14,922 nt of DNA from Proteobacteria bacterium UBA1673 (GCA_002320385.1 DCKN01000098.1:1-14922), one strand, 5' to 3'; positions 1 through 7,833 are shown, counted from the first letter of the stretch. Translations and numbers: made by a program. The notes: generated by a model not told the origin, from the letters alone.

Positions 1-821
1 CGTCTAATAAGCTGATTATTGACTGCGCCTCCCAATAGAATACTTGTCGAGCTGATGATTAACATCATCACACCGACATCATCTGGACTATGATTGAGAT
101 GCTTGATGACATAGAGTGGTATGGCCATGATCCATGAAAAATACCCCATCATAGCAAGCATGATACATAGGCAGTAGCCCACAAAGGAATTGTGTGTTAG
201 CAATAGCAGATAAACTCTGGAAATATATTCCGGTCTGAGTTGATCTGGGTTACGATTCATATTCGTTTCCGGTGAGGAAAGGACCATAGTCAATGCAGCT
301 AAGCTCAATAAACTTAAAAAAACAAAATTAGCTCTCCACCCAAAGAATACTTGAAGATAGCCCCCAATCATTGGTGCTGCTGGGTAAAACAAAGTGGTTA
401 GCATGTTGGCATACGCACTTTTTTGACTGAGTTCTTCGCCATCGTAACAATCTCTTAGCATCGCTCTGAATAGTGAGCAACCGCCCAAGCCGATACCTTC
501 TAATATGTGACCCAGTGTTAGCATTGAAATTGACTTTGCATAAGCGCATATTCCGGTACCAACGAGTACCATGGTTAGACCAAAACAAAGTGGTAGTTTT
601 CTGCCGTACGCTGCGGATACCGGACCATATATTAATTGAGAGAATGCAAAACTACACATTAAAACAGATATAATCAATTGAACTTGATCAATTGATACTG
701 AGAAATGTTCTGATATGGCTGGAATTGATGGTACAAAGATATCACTCGAAATCGATGGGATTGTCGCAATACAACAGATCATTATGAACACATAAATACT
801 GCTAAGGTTTTGTTGATTCAT
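1..821 (-). CDS. Bcr/CflA-family MFS transporter, C-terminus cut off by window edge
   Basis: The first 273 residues of a multi-spanning inner-membrane transporter, probably a proton-driven drug or metabolite exporter. Visible family marks are an S-D-I-F-V-P-S-I-P-A-I stretch at the end of TM1 (residues 26-36), an intact motif A with Y-G-R-K at 72-75 between TM2 and TM3, and the R-x3-R-D signature typical of Bcr/CflA proteins at 119-124. Hydrophobic segments continue to the edge, where about one third of a normal ~400-residue protein is missing. The ATG at 819-821 is preceded by CAGGAAT as ribosome-binding site. It is related to the two other MFS genes in this window (complement of 2635-3837 and of 3948-5129). 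The family assignment is good; the substrate cannot be told. Confidence 0.88.
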   Translation of the reverse strand, partial: MNQQNLSSIYVFIMICCIATIPSISSDIFVPSIPAISEHFSVSIDQVQLIISVLMCSFAFSQLIYGPVSAAYGRKLPLCFGLTMVLVGTGICAYAKSISMLTLGHILEGIGLGGCSLFRAMLRDCYDGEELSQKSAYANMLTTLFYPAAPMIGGYLQVFFGWRANFVFLSLLSLAALTMVLSSPETNMNRNPDQLRPEYISRVYLLLLTHNSFVGYCLCIMLAMMGYFSWIMAIPLYVIKHLNHSPDDVGVMMLIISSTSILLGGAVNNQLIR

Positions 822-901
822 AAGTATTCCTGTATTCGAATATCGATCATGTACGTATCACTGAATTATTTAACATGAATGCTTCCAATCTGCAATTTTT
901 T

Positions 902-929
902 ATTGTAAAAAAATAGATAAAAATCACAA
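902..929 (-). promoter_or_regulatory. Candidate sigma70 promoter for the first MFS gene
   Basis: On the minus strand TTGTGA (924-929) is followed after 16 nt by TACAAT (902-907). The predicted leader is about 75 nt before the ATG at 821. The -10 box is one base from consensus, but the -35 matches at only four of six positions in a very AT-rich stretch, so this is tentative. Confidence 0.4.
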
Positions 930-1144
930 TGCTGGGCTGTAAAAGACTTTTTTGTTGTGTGCTATGCGCTTATTGTTTTAGTGATGATATTGTGTTTACT
1001 TTATCGCCGTTCGCCACTGACTTTTAATTTTTTTTGCCTGAGGGTGTCTTTCCTGTTGAAACATTTCGTTATGTTATTTTATTACTAATTATTATTTATG
1101 TCAACAACCATATGTATCTTTATTACTTTCTTATATTGCTACTG

Positions 1145-1170
1145 AAAAATTTGGCTGTTTTGCAGCCAAA
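1145..1170 (-). terminator. Rho-independent terminator of the two-gene minus-strand unit
   Basis: Arms TTTGGCTG (1150-1157) and CAGCCAAA (1163-1170) are perfect reverse complements around a 5-nt loop. Read on the minus strand the hairpin runs directly into a T tract (complement of A1145-A1149). It lies about 60 nt past the stop of the 129-residue orphan gene. An A-rich run followed by T8 (1180-1187) on the other side might allow weak function in the plus direction too. Confidence 0.75.
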
Positions 1171-1228
1171 AAAGATATGTTTTTTTTGTCATTCTTGATG
1201 ATTAATCACAAAAAGGTTTGATTACTAT

Positions 1229-1618
1229 TTAGAAAGTGAGGAATTTAGCTTTGACTGCGGTTTGAATATACATGTCAAATAAGCCAATGTCACTGTGACA
1301 GTTCATGAGATCATTTTTGTCTAGTAGTATGATTTTTTGATTGTAATTGCATATTGCGATGACGCACGGCGTGTTTTTACGAATGAGATAGTATAAATCT
1401 TGTTCCGCTTGATTTTCATAGACGCATTGAACGGAAACTGGAAAAGTCTTGATGTATTGTGCCCACGCTTCACTTGGCTTCATATTGTTGCTTGTTAATT
1501 GTGCTAGTGCACAATTCCCAGTAATTACTTGTCGACCCAACAGACCAAACGTTCGATTGACTAGGCTTGTACTCCCTTTGTAAACGCAAACCAGTGATAA
1601 AATTTTACTTTTACTCAT
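1229..1618 (-). CDS. Uncharacterised soluble 129-residue protein
   Basis: I do not recognise this protein. It is a small mixed alpha/beta-looking protein without a signal peptide or convincing membrane segment, with several scattered cysteines and a hydrophobic C-terminal half (I-A-I-C-N-Y then I-I-L-L-D). An upstream TTG at 1642 would extend it by 8 residues and overlap the previous gene. I prefer the ATG at 1618 because it sits 7 nt after the previous stop and is preceded by TGTGAG as a modest ribosome-binding site that overlaps that stop. This suggests translational coupling to the membrane protein encoded just upstream, and the two products may act together. A clear terminator follows. 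That it is a real gene is likely; its role is unknown. Confidence 0.65.
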   Translation of the reverse strand: MSKSKILSLVCVYKGSTSLVNRTFGLLGRQVITGNCALAQLTSNNMKPSEAWAQYIKTFPVSVQCVYENQAEQDLYYLIRKNTPCVIAICNYNQKIILLDKNDLMNCHSDIGLFDMYIQTAVKAKFLTF

Positions 1619-1625
1619 TGTTTGC

Positions 1626-2015
1626 TCACAAGAATAAACCAATTGTCAGTATGCATAGGCAGATCATAAACACACACGCTGATAGAAACTGGTTTTTAAC
1701 TTCAGGAGAAAATATGAGTGATTTCAATTCGTCCTTTTTGACCGCTTCATAGGTCATTGGTATTAAGAATATGGTGTAGATGCAGCTCCAGAACCAGCCT
1801 GCAGCGATCATCGTGAAAAATCCTATGGTCATTGCTAATATTGCGCCGATTGCAATTGTGATAAGCATTAATGCACCTTGGAATAAAAATCCATACTGTG
1901 ATACGAAGTCCATGAACTTCTCGGTAATTGTAAAGACTTCTTGTGGAAATAGCACAAAAAGTATCATTTTAACTAAAATGAGTAGAACAAAAATAAGTGC
2001 TAGAAGTGAAACCAT
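1626..2015 (-). CDS. Small four-TM membrane protein of unknown function
   Basis: The 129-residue product is mostly hydrophobic. Segments compatible with membrane helices lie at about 1-24, 45-66, 68-88 and 108-129, with a short charged cytosolic-looking loop (A-V-K-K-D-E-L-K-S) between the third and fourth. No family motif is recognised. The ATG at 2013-2015 has a good GGAGA ribosome-binding site. It is the first gene of a tight pair: its TGA (1626-1628) is 7 nt before the ATG of the next gene. A small integral membrane protein plus a small soluble partner could be a sensor, an immunity or an effector-accessory pair, but nothing in the sequence decides this. Confidence 0.72.
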   Translation of the reverse strand: MVSLLALIFVLLILVKMILFVLFPQEVFTITEKFMDFVSQYGFLFQGALMLITIAIGAILAMTIGFFTMIAAGWFWSCIYTIFLIPMTYEAVKKDELKSLIFSPEVKNQFLSACVFMICLCILTIGLFL

Positions 2016-2193
2016 ATTTGTCTCCGTAAATAACTTGTTAATATATAGGTTAGATTATGATCTTTTGCATGATTTTTATGATTTTATTGTTGTATGATGC
2101 TTGTATTTGTGAGGATAATTTTTTTCATCAGTCCCTTGGCTGATTGAAAGCGCTGATTTTTCTTTCTTTATTGTGGCAGCTTATTTTAATGCA

Positions 2194-2202
2194 TGCTATA
2201 AG
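2194..2202 (+). promoter_or_regulatory. Candidate extended -10 promoter of phhB
   Basis: TGC immediately followed by TATAAG gives an extended -10 element about 28 nt before the phhB ATG. No good -35 box is visible at 17 nt, which is tolerated for extended -10 promoters. The rest of the 2016-2230 gap must also hold the promoter of the leftward membrane-protein gene, for which I see only a weak TATATT. Confidence 0.38.
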
Positions 2203-2230
2203 CTAGATATCAATATCAGTTGGAGTTTTC

Positions 2231-2572
2231 ATGAGTGATTTAACCAATAAAAAGTGCTTGCCTTGCGAGGGTATTGGCAAAAAGTATACGGATGAAGAGA
2301 TTATGGCGCAATGCAAAGTCATTCATCAAGACTGGGCTTATGACCAGAACCGAGTTGCAATTGTGCGTACGTTTCATTTCAAGAATTACTACGAAGTTCT
2401 TGCGTTTGTGAATGCGGTTGGTTGGATTAGTCATCAAGAGGATCATCATCCAACTTTAACGGTCTACTATGATCATTGTGAAGTGGTTTATAACACGCAC
2501 GCCTTAGGAGGGGTGACTGAGAATGACTTTATTTGTGCTAGCAAAGTCGACGCATTAATCGTTGATGATTAA
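2231..2572 (+). CDS. phhB: Pterin-4a-carbinolamine dehydratase (EC 4.2.1.96)
   Basis: This small cytosolic enzyme dehydrates 4a-hydroxytetrahydrobiopterin-type carbinolamine to the quinonoid dihydropterin, recycling the pterin cofactor of phenylalanine hydroxylase (Phe to Tyr). The 113-residue length is normal for the family. The signature is clear: E-D-H-H-P at 70-74, T-H at 89-90 and N-D-F at 98-100, so the three catalytic histidines are H72, H73 and H90. The N-terminal C-x2-C (residues 9-12) is the usual bacterial form. The ATG at 2231 has a GGAG ribosome-binding site 6 nt upstream. It is the only plus-strand gene in the left third of the window and converges with the second MFS gene with 62 nt between stops. 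No phenylalanine hydroxylase gene is next to it here, so its partner must be elsewhere, or the protein serves another role. Confidence 0.95.
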   Translation: MSDLTNKKCLPCEGIGKKYTDEEIMAQCKVIHQDWAYDQNRVAIVRTFHFKNYYEVLAFVNAVGWISHQEDHHPTLTVYYDHCEVVYNTHALGGVTENDFICASKVDALIVDD

Positions 2573-2634
2573 GATGCCTTGCATGGAATCTGCTTGCACG
2601 TGAGCGCTGCATGTAACGGTCAAAGATTTGGTTC

Positions 2635-3837
2635 TTACTCGGGATTCTTAATTTTATGTGCAAGATGATAGAAGCCTATACTGAAACCATTGGCAAATAC
2701 TAGTATGACGATGAGATCGTTACAAACCGACAGTGGCATATTGGCACATAATAGCGTGGCCAAAAATGCACCACAGGCTTGCAAGAGCCCAAACAATGTT
2801 GATGCTAGGCCAGGATCTAGCGTCATGTTATCGAAAGCAGCAGTCATTACATTTGGCCAGATAAAAAGGCTGGTAAGAAAATAAAGCCATAGGTGTAAGA
2901 AGAGCCACCATGCTTGTATGCCATATATCTGGTGACATAAAAACATGCTGATGCCGCAAATGATCATAAAGCTCCAAGTCCAGTATAAGAGTTTGTGTTC
3001 GGAGAAATGATGAATCAATATGCTATTGGCAATCGCACCAATGAACTGTGCGCTGCTGGTGACACATAAAAATACCAGTCCATAGCTTTGTGGCGACCAT
3101 GCTAATTGTTTGATGATTAAAATAGGTAGGGTGAGATACCATGATAGATAGCCACACATCGCTAGTAAATTACAGAGACTGATGCGTAAAAATTTTTTTG
3201 ATACGTTTACTCTTAGGTGCTCAATAATATCGCGTAGACTAGGTTGATCTTTCGGTTGAGGCAATTTGCTATACAAAATAAAACACCAAACCGCCACACA
3301 GCTGCATAATAAAAAGTAAAAAAGCGCATGGATGCCAAATTGTGACAAAATAATACCGCCAACTAAGGGTGCGCCAGCACTTGCTTGGGTGATTATCAAT
3401 GCTGAGTTAGCAGCTACTTTTCGAAGCATGATTCCTTGGAATAAGTCTCGCTTTAATCCTCTAAACAATGTGGTAACACCAAGCCCCAGTCCTGCAATTG
3501 TTTGACAGATAAATAACTGCCCGAGCGTTGTGGTGGTATTTGCGCTTAGATAAGCAAAAGCTGCAAGACCAATACCGCATAATAATGAGGTCTTGCGCCC
3601 ATACTGCATGCTTAGAATACCCCAAAAAATGGCTGACAAGCAAAGAAATGCTGTTAGCATGCTGAAACTTAATTGGATATGATCGATGCTTGTGAGGTAG
3701 TGTTCGGCCATTGCAGGAATGGCTGGCGAGAGGCTTTCGATTGCTATGTTCGGTAATAACGCGATGCATGCAATGAGCATTGTGTAATAGTGAACATGTT
3801 TGTGAGGCTGTACCTTTGATTCAATCACAATCGTCAT
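2635..3837 (-). CDS. Bcr/CflA-family MFS transporter
   Basis: A 400-residue inner-membrane protein of about 12 membrane helices, the normal length for the family. Diagnostic parts are S-L-S-P-A-I-P-A-M after TM1 (35-43), intact motif A with Y-G-R-K at 79-82, G-L-G-L-G (116-120) and the Bcr-type F-R-G-L-K-R-D (125-131). The family exports drugs or small metabolites using the proton gradient; the substrate here is unknown. The start at 3835-3837 lacks a strong Shine-Dalgarno sequence; a later Met (residue 20) has none either, so the first ATG is kept. A good promoter lies just upstream (3866-3895), so the gene can be transcribed without the neighbouring MFS gene whose stop is 110 nt upstream. 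Confidence 0.92.
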   Translation of the reverse strand: MTIVIESKVQPHKHVHYYTMLIACIALLPNIAIESLSPAIPAMAEHYLTSIDHIQLSFSMLTAFLCLSAIFWGILSMQYGRKTSLLCGIGLAAFAYLSANTTTTLGQLFICQTIAGLGLGVTTLFRGLKRDLFQGIMLRKVAANSALIITQASAGAPLVGGIILSQFGIHALFYFLLCSCVAVWCFILYSKLPQPKDQPSLRDIIEHLRVNVSKKFLRISLCNLLAMCGYLSWYLTLPILIIKQLAWSPQSYGLVFLCVTSSAQFIGAIANSILIHHFSEHKLLYWTWSFMIICGISMFLCHQIYGIQAWWLFLHLWLYFLTSLFIWPNVMTAAFDNMTLDPGLASTLFGLLQACGAFLATLLCANMPLSVCNDLIVILVFANGFSIGFYHLAHKIKNPE

Positions 3838-3865
3838 ATGCTAAGGTGTTTGGCCAGTATGCTTG

Positions 3866-3895
3866 ATTATTTTTACATCAACAAGGATTTGTCAA
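3866..3895 (-). promoter_or_regulatory. Sigma70 promoter of the second MFS gene
   Basis: On the minus strand a perfect -35 TTGACA (3890-3895) is followed after 18 nt by AATAAT (3866-3871). It would give a leader of about 20 nt. It lies between the stop of the third MFS gene and the start of the second, suggesting separate transcription. Confidence 0.55.
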
Positions 3896-3947
3896 ATTAA
3901 CGCGATAATTTCTTCATTTATATGTATTTTCGTAAGGTATTGACAGG

Positions 3948-5129
3948 CTATCGCGGTTGTCGTTGTTCGATCCGATGATTGCAGTAATAGGCTAAGCTAT
4001 GCATGGCTATGATTGCAGCTGCGAAACTAAAGGTATTTTGGTAGTATAGCGTCGCGCTGACCAGTGCTGCAATGACGCCAGCAAGTGTATCGGATAAGCC
4101 ATAAATACTTGATGTGAGTGACGGATCTTTGGGATAGTTGCCGAATACGAGTGTGCTGTAATTGGACCAGAGAAATGTTGTGAAAAAATAATAAATACCC
4201 ATCGTGATCAATAAACTATTTGCAAAAGTTGGACCATAACTGAGAAAAACAAGAGGAAGAATACCGGCAATGATCATTCCATGACAGGATCGAATAATCC
4301 CCGTTTCACTAAAGTTTGTGATAGCAAAACGATTTGAAAACGCACCAACTATCTGTACGATCATGGTAATGCTCGTGAATGCAAGCCCAAACTTTTCAGG
4401 TGACCAGGACAGTTGATCAATGAGAAATACTGGTAAGCATAATGGCCAAATCAAGGCCCCTCCGCGAGTCATCATCAGCTGTATCGATACCAAGCCTAAG
4501 GTTGGATTATCGCGTAAATATCTGATAATGCTCGATATCGATCTTAATCGCTGTAACGGTTGACTGGGTATGTGGCTCTTTTGGAAGTCAATTGTAGATA
4601 TTAGTCCAAAAACACATATCCCTGCAAACAGTGTCATGGCTACAAATAAACTTTCCCATGAAAAATGTGTCAATAAAAGGCCACCAATGAGAGGACAGAG
4701 TGGATGGATGATAGAAATTAGAATGGAAACATTACTATTGAATTGTCGTAACTGTTGTCCAGAGAACCAGTCTCGCATAATCATGAGCACAAACATCATG
4801 GTGCCGAGACCAGCACCGGATCCGATTTGACTTATAAGTAAGCTTTGGTAATCGCTGCATAACGCGCTCAAAAGACTGGTTAACGAAAAAAGCCCAAGAC
4901 CGATTAATAGCCATAGGGTGCAGAGGCTTGAGGGAATGAGAACGAATAGGAATTTTACCAATGCGGTCGTTGCCATGCGTATTGAAATGAGTTGTTGTAT
5001 ATTGGTTATTGATACGCCAAGATTTAGTGCTAGTGCTGGGATCGCCGGAGAGAGAAGTCCTGTATAGATCTTGGTGAGACTCATAATCAGTGCAATGATT
5101 AACAGTCTGTAGTAAAAATTGGTCAGCAT
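3948..5129 (-). CDS. Divergent Bcr/CflA-like MFS transporter lacking motif A
   Basis: A 393-residue, about 12-helix membrane protein clearly related to the second MFS gene: L-L-S-P-A-I-P-A-L after TM1 (25-33), G-S-G-A-G-L-G-T (103-110), M-R-D (118-120), P-L-I-G-G (145-149 region) and similar phrasing in the C-terminal half (S-W-S-P-E-K-F-G). Two functional marks are gone. Where the family has the G-R-K/R of motif A, it has a hydrophobic P-S-S-L-C-T-L-W (66-73). The first Arg of the R-x3-R-D signature is Val114. Motif A normally governs the conformational switch, so this protein may transport differently or act as a sensor. The ATG at 5127-5129 has only a weak AGG upstream. It is transcribed from its own promoter (5200-5228), divergently from the kinase-like gene. 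Confidence 0.88.
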   Translation of the reverse strand: MLTNFYYRLLIIALIMSLTKIYTGLLSPAIPALALNLGVSITNIQQLISIRMATTALVKFLFVLIPSSLCTLWLLIGLGLFSLTSLLSALCSDYQSLLISQIGSGAGLGTMMFVLMIMRDWFSGQQLRQFNSNVSILISIIHPLCPLIGGLLLTHFSWESLFVAMTLFAGICVFGLISTIDFQKSHIPSQPLQRLRSISSIIRYLRDNPTLGLVSIQLMMTRGGALIWPLCLPVFLIDQLSWSPEKFGLAFTSITMIVQIVGAFSNRFAITNFSETGIIRSCHGMIIAGILPLVFLSYGPTFANSLLITMGIYYFFTTFLWSNYSTLVFGNYPKDPSLTSSIYGLSDTLAGVIAALVSATLYYQNTFSFAAAIIAMHSLAYYCNHRIEQRQPR

Positions 5130-5437
5130 ATTTAGTGCCTATTGGTTGTTTGGCGCGTACTTGACGTTTAGGTGTGCTGCGTTGTGTGCAAGATCATTGA
5201 GTATAACTTTTTGTCGATCATTGCTCAAGTGTGCTGATTTTTGATGGCTTTAAGTATGGTTAAGTTGTCTTAATTACCTAAGGTTATCGGTTATCACATC
5301 TATACTTAATTTTATTATACATGCCCGATCTAAGTTTAATTTATTGAATTTTATGTATTTTTAACAATTTTATACTATACGTTATTTAGTAGCTTTTTAG
5401 TAAATTGGGTTAACTATTTTTGATTGGATTTATTTTT
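5130..5437. other. 308-bp AT-rich divergent intergenic region
   Basis: Non-coding. The left part holds the minus-strand promoter of the third MFS gene. The right part, about 5281-5437, must drive the kinase-like gene. It offers several TATACT/TATTAT-like -10 boxes (5301, 5313, 5371) but only one tolerable pair, TTATCA (5291-5296) and TATTAT (5313-5318) at 16 nt. I cannot choose a start site with confidence. No repeats or RNA gene are evident. Confidence 0.45.
5200..5228 (-). promoter_or_regulatory. Sigma70 promoter of the third MFS gene
   Basis: On the minus strand TTGAGC (5223-5228) and TATACT (5200-5205) are separated by the ideal 17 nt. The predicted leader is about 65 nt. A short inverted repeat (TTAAG at 5260-5264, CTTAA at 5269-5273) lies just upstream of the -35 and could be an operator, but it is too short to insist on. 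Confidence 0.55.
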
Positions 5438-7801
5438 ATGGAATATGATGTTGATCAGCGTTTGAAAAATATCTTAAGTGTTGTGATTGCTCAGGGCGCC
5501 ATAAGTACACCGAAAATTTCATCCGATAATGAAATTGAGCGCCTGCGAGCGATATTTGCTTATGACAACACAATAAGAAAATATGAGAGGAGTCATGATC
5601 AATATCGGCAAGCTCAGGATAAAGTTACTGGATTATCTAGACTATTATTGAAAAGGTGTATTGCGATCGAGAAAAGTAAACTGTCAATTCGTGAATCATC
5701 TAGGTTAAGACACGATAGTAATATCGATGCTATGCAAAAAGTAATTGATAAAGACCCACCTGGCATGGAAGACTTAGAGCGAGTTTTTGAATTTTATAAG
5801 AATTTACGTGCTGGTAAAAAGGGGTTACGCTATGACGAAATAAAATTCATTGGTGATCAAAAAGAATCGATCGAACACTGTCAGGCAACCTTAGATTATG
5901 CGGTGTCGCAAGATGCACAACAATTTTATCAAAAACTGACTGTCATTATCGATGCTCTAAACCCAGAACCAGTTCCTGAGCCGCTGATTAAACTTATTAA
6001 TGATGGACAATGTACAAAAGAGCAATGGACTCAGAATCTACAAAAAATACAGAAAAATATTCATGACTTTAACGCTGGCGTGTTTCACAAGCCTGAAAAG
6101 GGCCAAAGATTTAATCAAGCTATACAGGCTTATTTAGCGGTTAAAAATGGAAAAAGATGTTATCTGTCAGATCGTATAAATGATGTTCAAACTGCTGATA
6201 CAAGATTATGTGAAGGCATGAACAATCACATGATTAATAATGCGCAACGCATTTGTGTTTCAAAAATCGATGATAACCATCTATCACAACAGGCTTTGGA
6301 TCTATCGGCGAACGCGAATAGAGCAATTTTTGGTAGTATACATTTAGTTGATAGTGAGCCGCACGTGGATGTTTCAGTATTGCAATGTCGTATGGGCTCT
6401 TCAAGTTGTTGTGCCCCTTTTTATGATGCCAGCGCTCAAGAAGGGCCTGGTGCAATCACAGCTCAGATATATGATATTAATTCAGATAAGATCATTTCTA
6501 AAGCCTGGGCTGGCGAAAATTTACATGAGGCAACCATGGTTCAGTTAAAGTCCATGGTGGATTCATCGGGTGGCGTTTATGAATTTTTTGCAAAGATTTG
6601 TGATGGTCAGATTAATCAAGATGGTCATGTGAATGGGGATTTAAAACTCGATAATATCTGTTTTAATGTGATTGATAAATCGATTACGATTATTGATAAT
6701 GCTCATAAAACCGATGAGACTCCTCGTGACTTATTTACTGGTGCCATAATCGCTACTGTTTCGTACACAAAATGGTATAACGACTATCTATGTAGGCCGA
6801 GTACGCTCATTGGTGTTGGGGATTCTTCATCTTCGTCTTGGGAAACATCTTCTATCATCGATGTCTGGATCAAACAATTCAGAACTCAAAAAAACACCAC
6901 GGAACTCTCTGGTTACCAGGGTCGATATATGCGAGAGCTTGTCACTCGGTTAGACAATATGTTCAAAGTTGATGATACTCGTGCATCAATATGCGATAAA
7001 AATGCACTGGGGGAGGGCTTAATGCTTGAACATTTGCGCTTTGGTCAGAAAGAGACCTTGCACGATATATTTGCCTTGTGTACTGTTGCGATTCAGATTG
7101 TTGATCGTGTTGACTCGCTCTCAAATGGGCCGGGACAATTTCTTAAAAAGAGAGCGATCGATTATCAAAATAAAATGTTGGTACAATTATCTGAAGTGGT
7201 TCAAGATGCCCAGAACTTGCACCCACATGTTGCGTTGAATCAGTTGCAAAGAGTGATGATTATAGAGGCAATGAATATACTCAAAGCCCAAAAAAAAATA
7301 GATCCAACATTTAAAAAATCTCAAGTTACTTTTGATGATATTCGCGATGAATTTGACAATAATCTTGATCATATGCTTGCAGATATTAATAAAAAGCTAC
7401 CAGAATCTGCATGGTTGACTAGAAAATCTGTGAACGATTACAAAGACTATCTTATCTACGTTCTGCCAAAGCTTGAAGCATTAAACGATACGTTTTCGCT
7501 TAAAAACGTCAAAGCGGCGCTTTTACCATCAGAAAATGAATCTTTGATCGCATTACCCTGTCGCAAATCGCCATTGATTCGTGCGGATTTAGATAAAGTG
7601 CTCTCGCGTAAAGGTGATTCATCTGATGGTGATTCCGAAGGCCATACATCGGGGGATGATACAGAATCTGTCACTAGCGAGGATACACACTCAAGTTATC
7701 AAACAACACAAGAACGTCATTCTGGTCTATCATCAGATGATGGTTACAATACAGCTGAAGACGATGAGCAAGATGATAAGGGTCAGAATAGTCCAGGTTG
7801 A
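5438..7801 (+). CDS. Protein-kinase-like protein with acidic tail, candidate secreted effector
   Basis: 787 residues, no signal peptide or membrane segment. Residues 1-320 are mainly helical and charged, with no recognised domain. Kinase landmarks then appear in order: a possible glycine loop E-G-P-G-A (335-339), possible beta-3 Lys355, catalytic loop H-V-N-G-D-L-K-L-D-N (397-406; D401, K403, N406), metal-binding D420 in I-I-D-N-A in place of DFG, an A-T-V-S-Y-T segment end (439-444), and D-I-F-A-L-C (543-548) like the D-x-W-x-x-G of helix F, after an unusual ~100-residue insertion. The D401-K403-N406-D420 spacing is within one residue of PKA, but the N-lobe seems too short. A 62-residue tail (726-787) has 18 Asp/Glu and 19 Ser/Thr. 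The ATG at 5438 has TTGGAT upstream; a TTG at 5420 would add 6 residues with no better site. Kinase fold is inferred, activity uncertain; the effector role rests on context. Confidence 0.6.
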   Translation: MEYDVDQRLKNILSVVIAQGAISTPKISSDNEIERLRAIFAYDNTIRKYERSHDQYRQAQDKVTGLSRLLLKRCIAIEKSKLSIRESSRLRHDSNIDAMQKVIDKDPPGMEDLERVFEFYKNLRAGKKGLRYDEIKFIGDQKESIEHCQATLDYAVSQDAQQFYQKLTVIIDALNPEPVPEPLIKLINDGQCTKEQWTQNLQKIQKNIHDFNAGVFHKPEKGQRFNQAIQAYLAVKNGKRCYLSDRINDVQTADTRLCEGMNNHMINNAQRICVSKIDDNHLSQQALDLSANANRAIFGSIHLVDSEPHVDVSVLQCRMGSSSCCAPFYDASAQEGPGAITAQIYDINSDKIISKAWAGENLHEATMVQLKSMVDSSGGVYEFFAKICDGQINQDGHVNGDLKLDNICFNVIDKSITIIDNAHKTDETPRDLFTGAIIATVSYTKWYNDYLCRPSTLIGVGDSSSSSWETSSIIDVWIKQFRTQKNTTELSGYQGRYMRELVTRLDNMFKVDDTRASICDKNALGEGLMLEHLRFGQKETLHDIFALCTVAIQIVDRVDSLSNGPGQFLKKRAIDYQNKMLVQLSEVVQDAQNLHPHVALNQLQRVMIIEAMNILKAQKKIDPTFKKSQVTFDDIRDEFDNNLDHMLADINKKLPESAWLTRKSVNDYKDYLIYVLPKLEALNDTFSLKNVKAALLPSENESLIALPCRKSPLIRADLDKVLSRKGDSSDGDSEGHTSGDDTESVTSEDTHSSYQTTQERHSGLSSDDGYNTAEDDEQDDKGQNSPG

Positions 7802-7828
7802 TAGGAATCCAGTGGTGTCTATCCTATC
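7800..7828. terminator. Hairpin at the convergent junction, possible weak bidirectional terminator
   Basis: GATAGGA (7800-7806) and TCCTATC (7822-7828) are perfect reverse complements around a 15-nt loop. They start within the stop codon of the kinase-like gene and end 5 nt before the stop of the Tricorn gene on the opposite strand. There is no good T tract on either side, so termination here would be weak or factor-assisted. Confidence 0.3.
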
Positions 7829-7833
7829 TCTAT

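Larger units (their letters stand above)
822..1228. other. 407-bp AT-rich non-coding gap
   Basis: I see no convincing coding frame on either strand. The gap holds the candidate promoter of the leftward MFS gene (902-929) and a hairpin terminator for the leftward small-gene pair (1145-1170). The remainder, about 930-1140, is T-rich on the plus strand with no obvious repeat or RNA gene. Confidence 0.6.

Noticed and set aside
1619..1642. TTG start extending the 129-residue orphan protein into the upstream gene
   Set aside because: The ATG at 1618 is 7 nt after the upstream stop and has its own modest ribosome-binding site.
1780..2097. 105-codon plus-strand ORF opposite the small membrane protein
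   Set aside because: It is antisense to a gene with a good ribosome-binding site and clear membrane helices, and it has no start signal of its own.
2579..2616. Possible stem (TTGCATG with CATGTAA) between phhB and the second MFS gene
   Set aside because: The stem has one G-U pair, a 24-nt loop and no T tract, so it is not a convincing terminator.
5420..5437. TTG start extending the kinase-like protein by six residues
   Set aside because: The ATG at 5438 is a better start codon with TTGGAT at suitable distance; the extension adds nothing recognisable.
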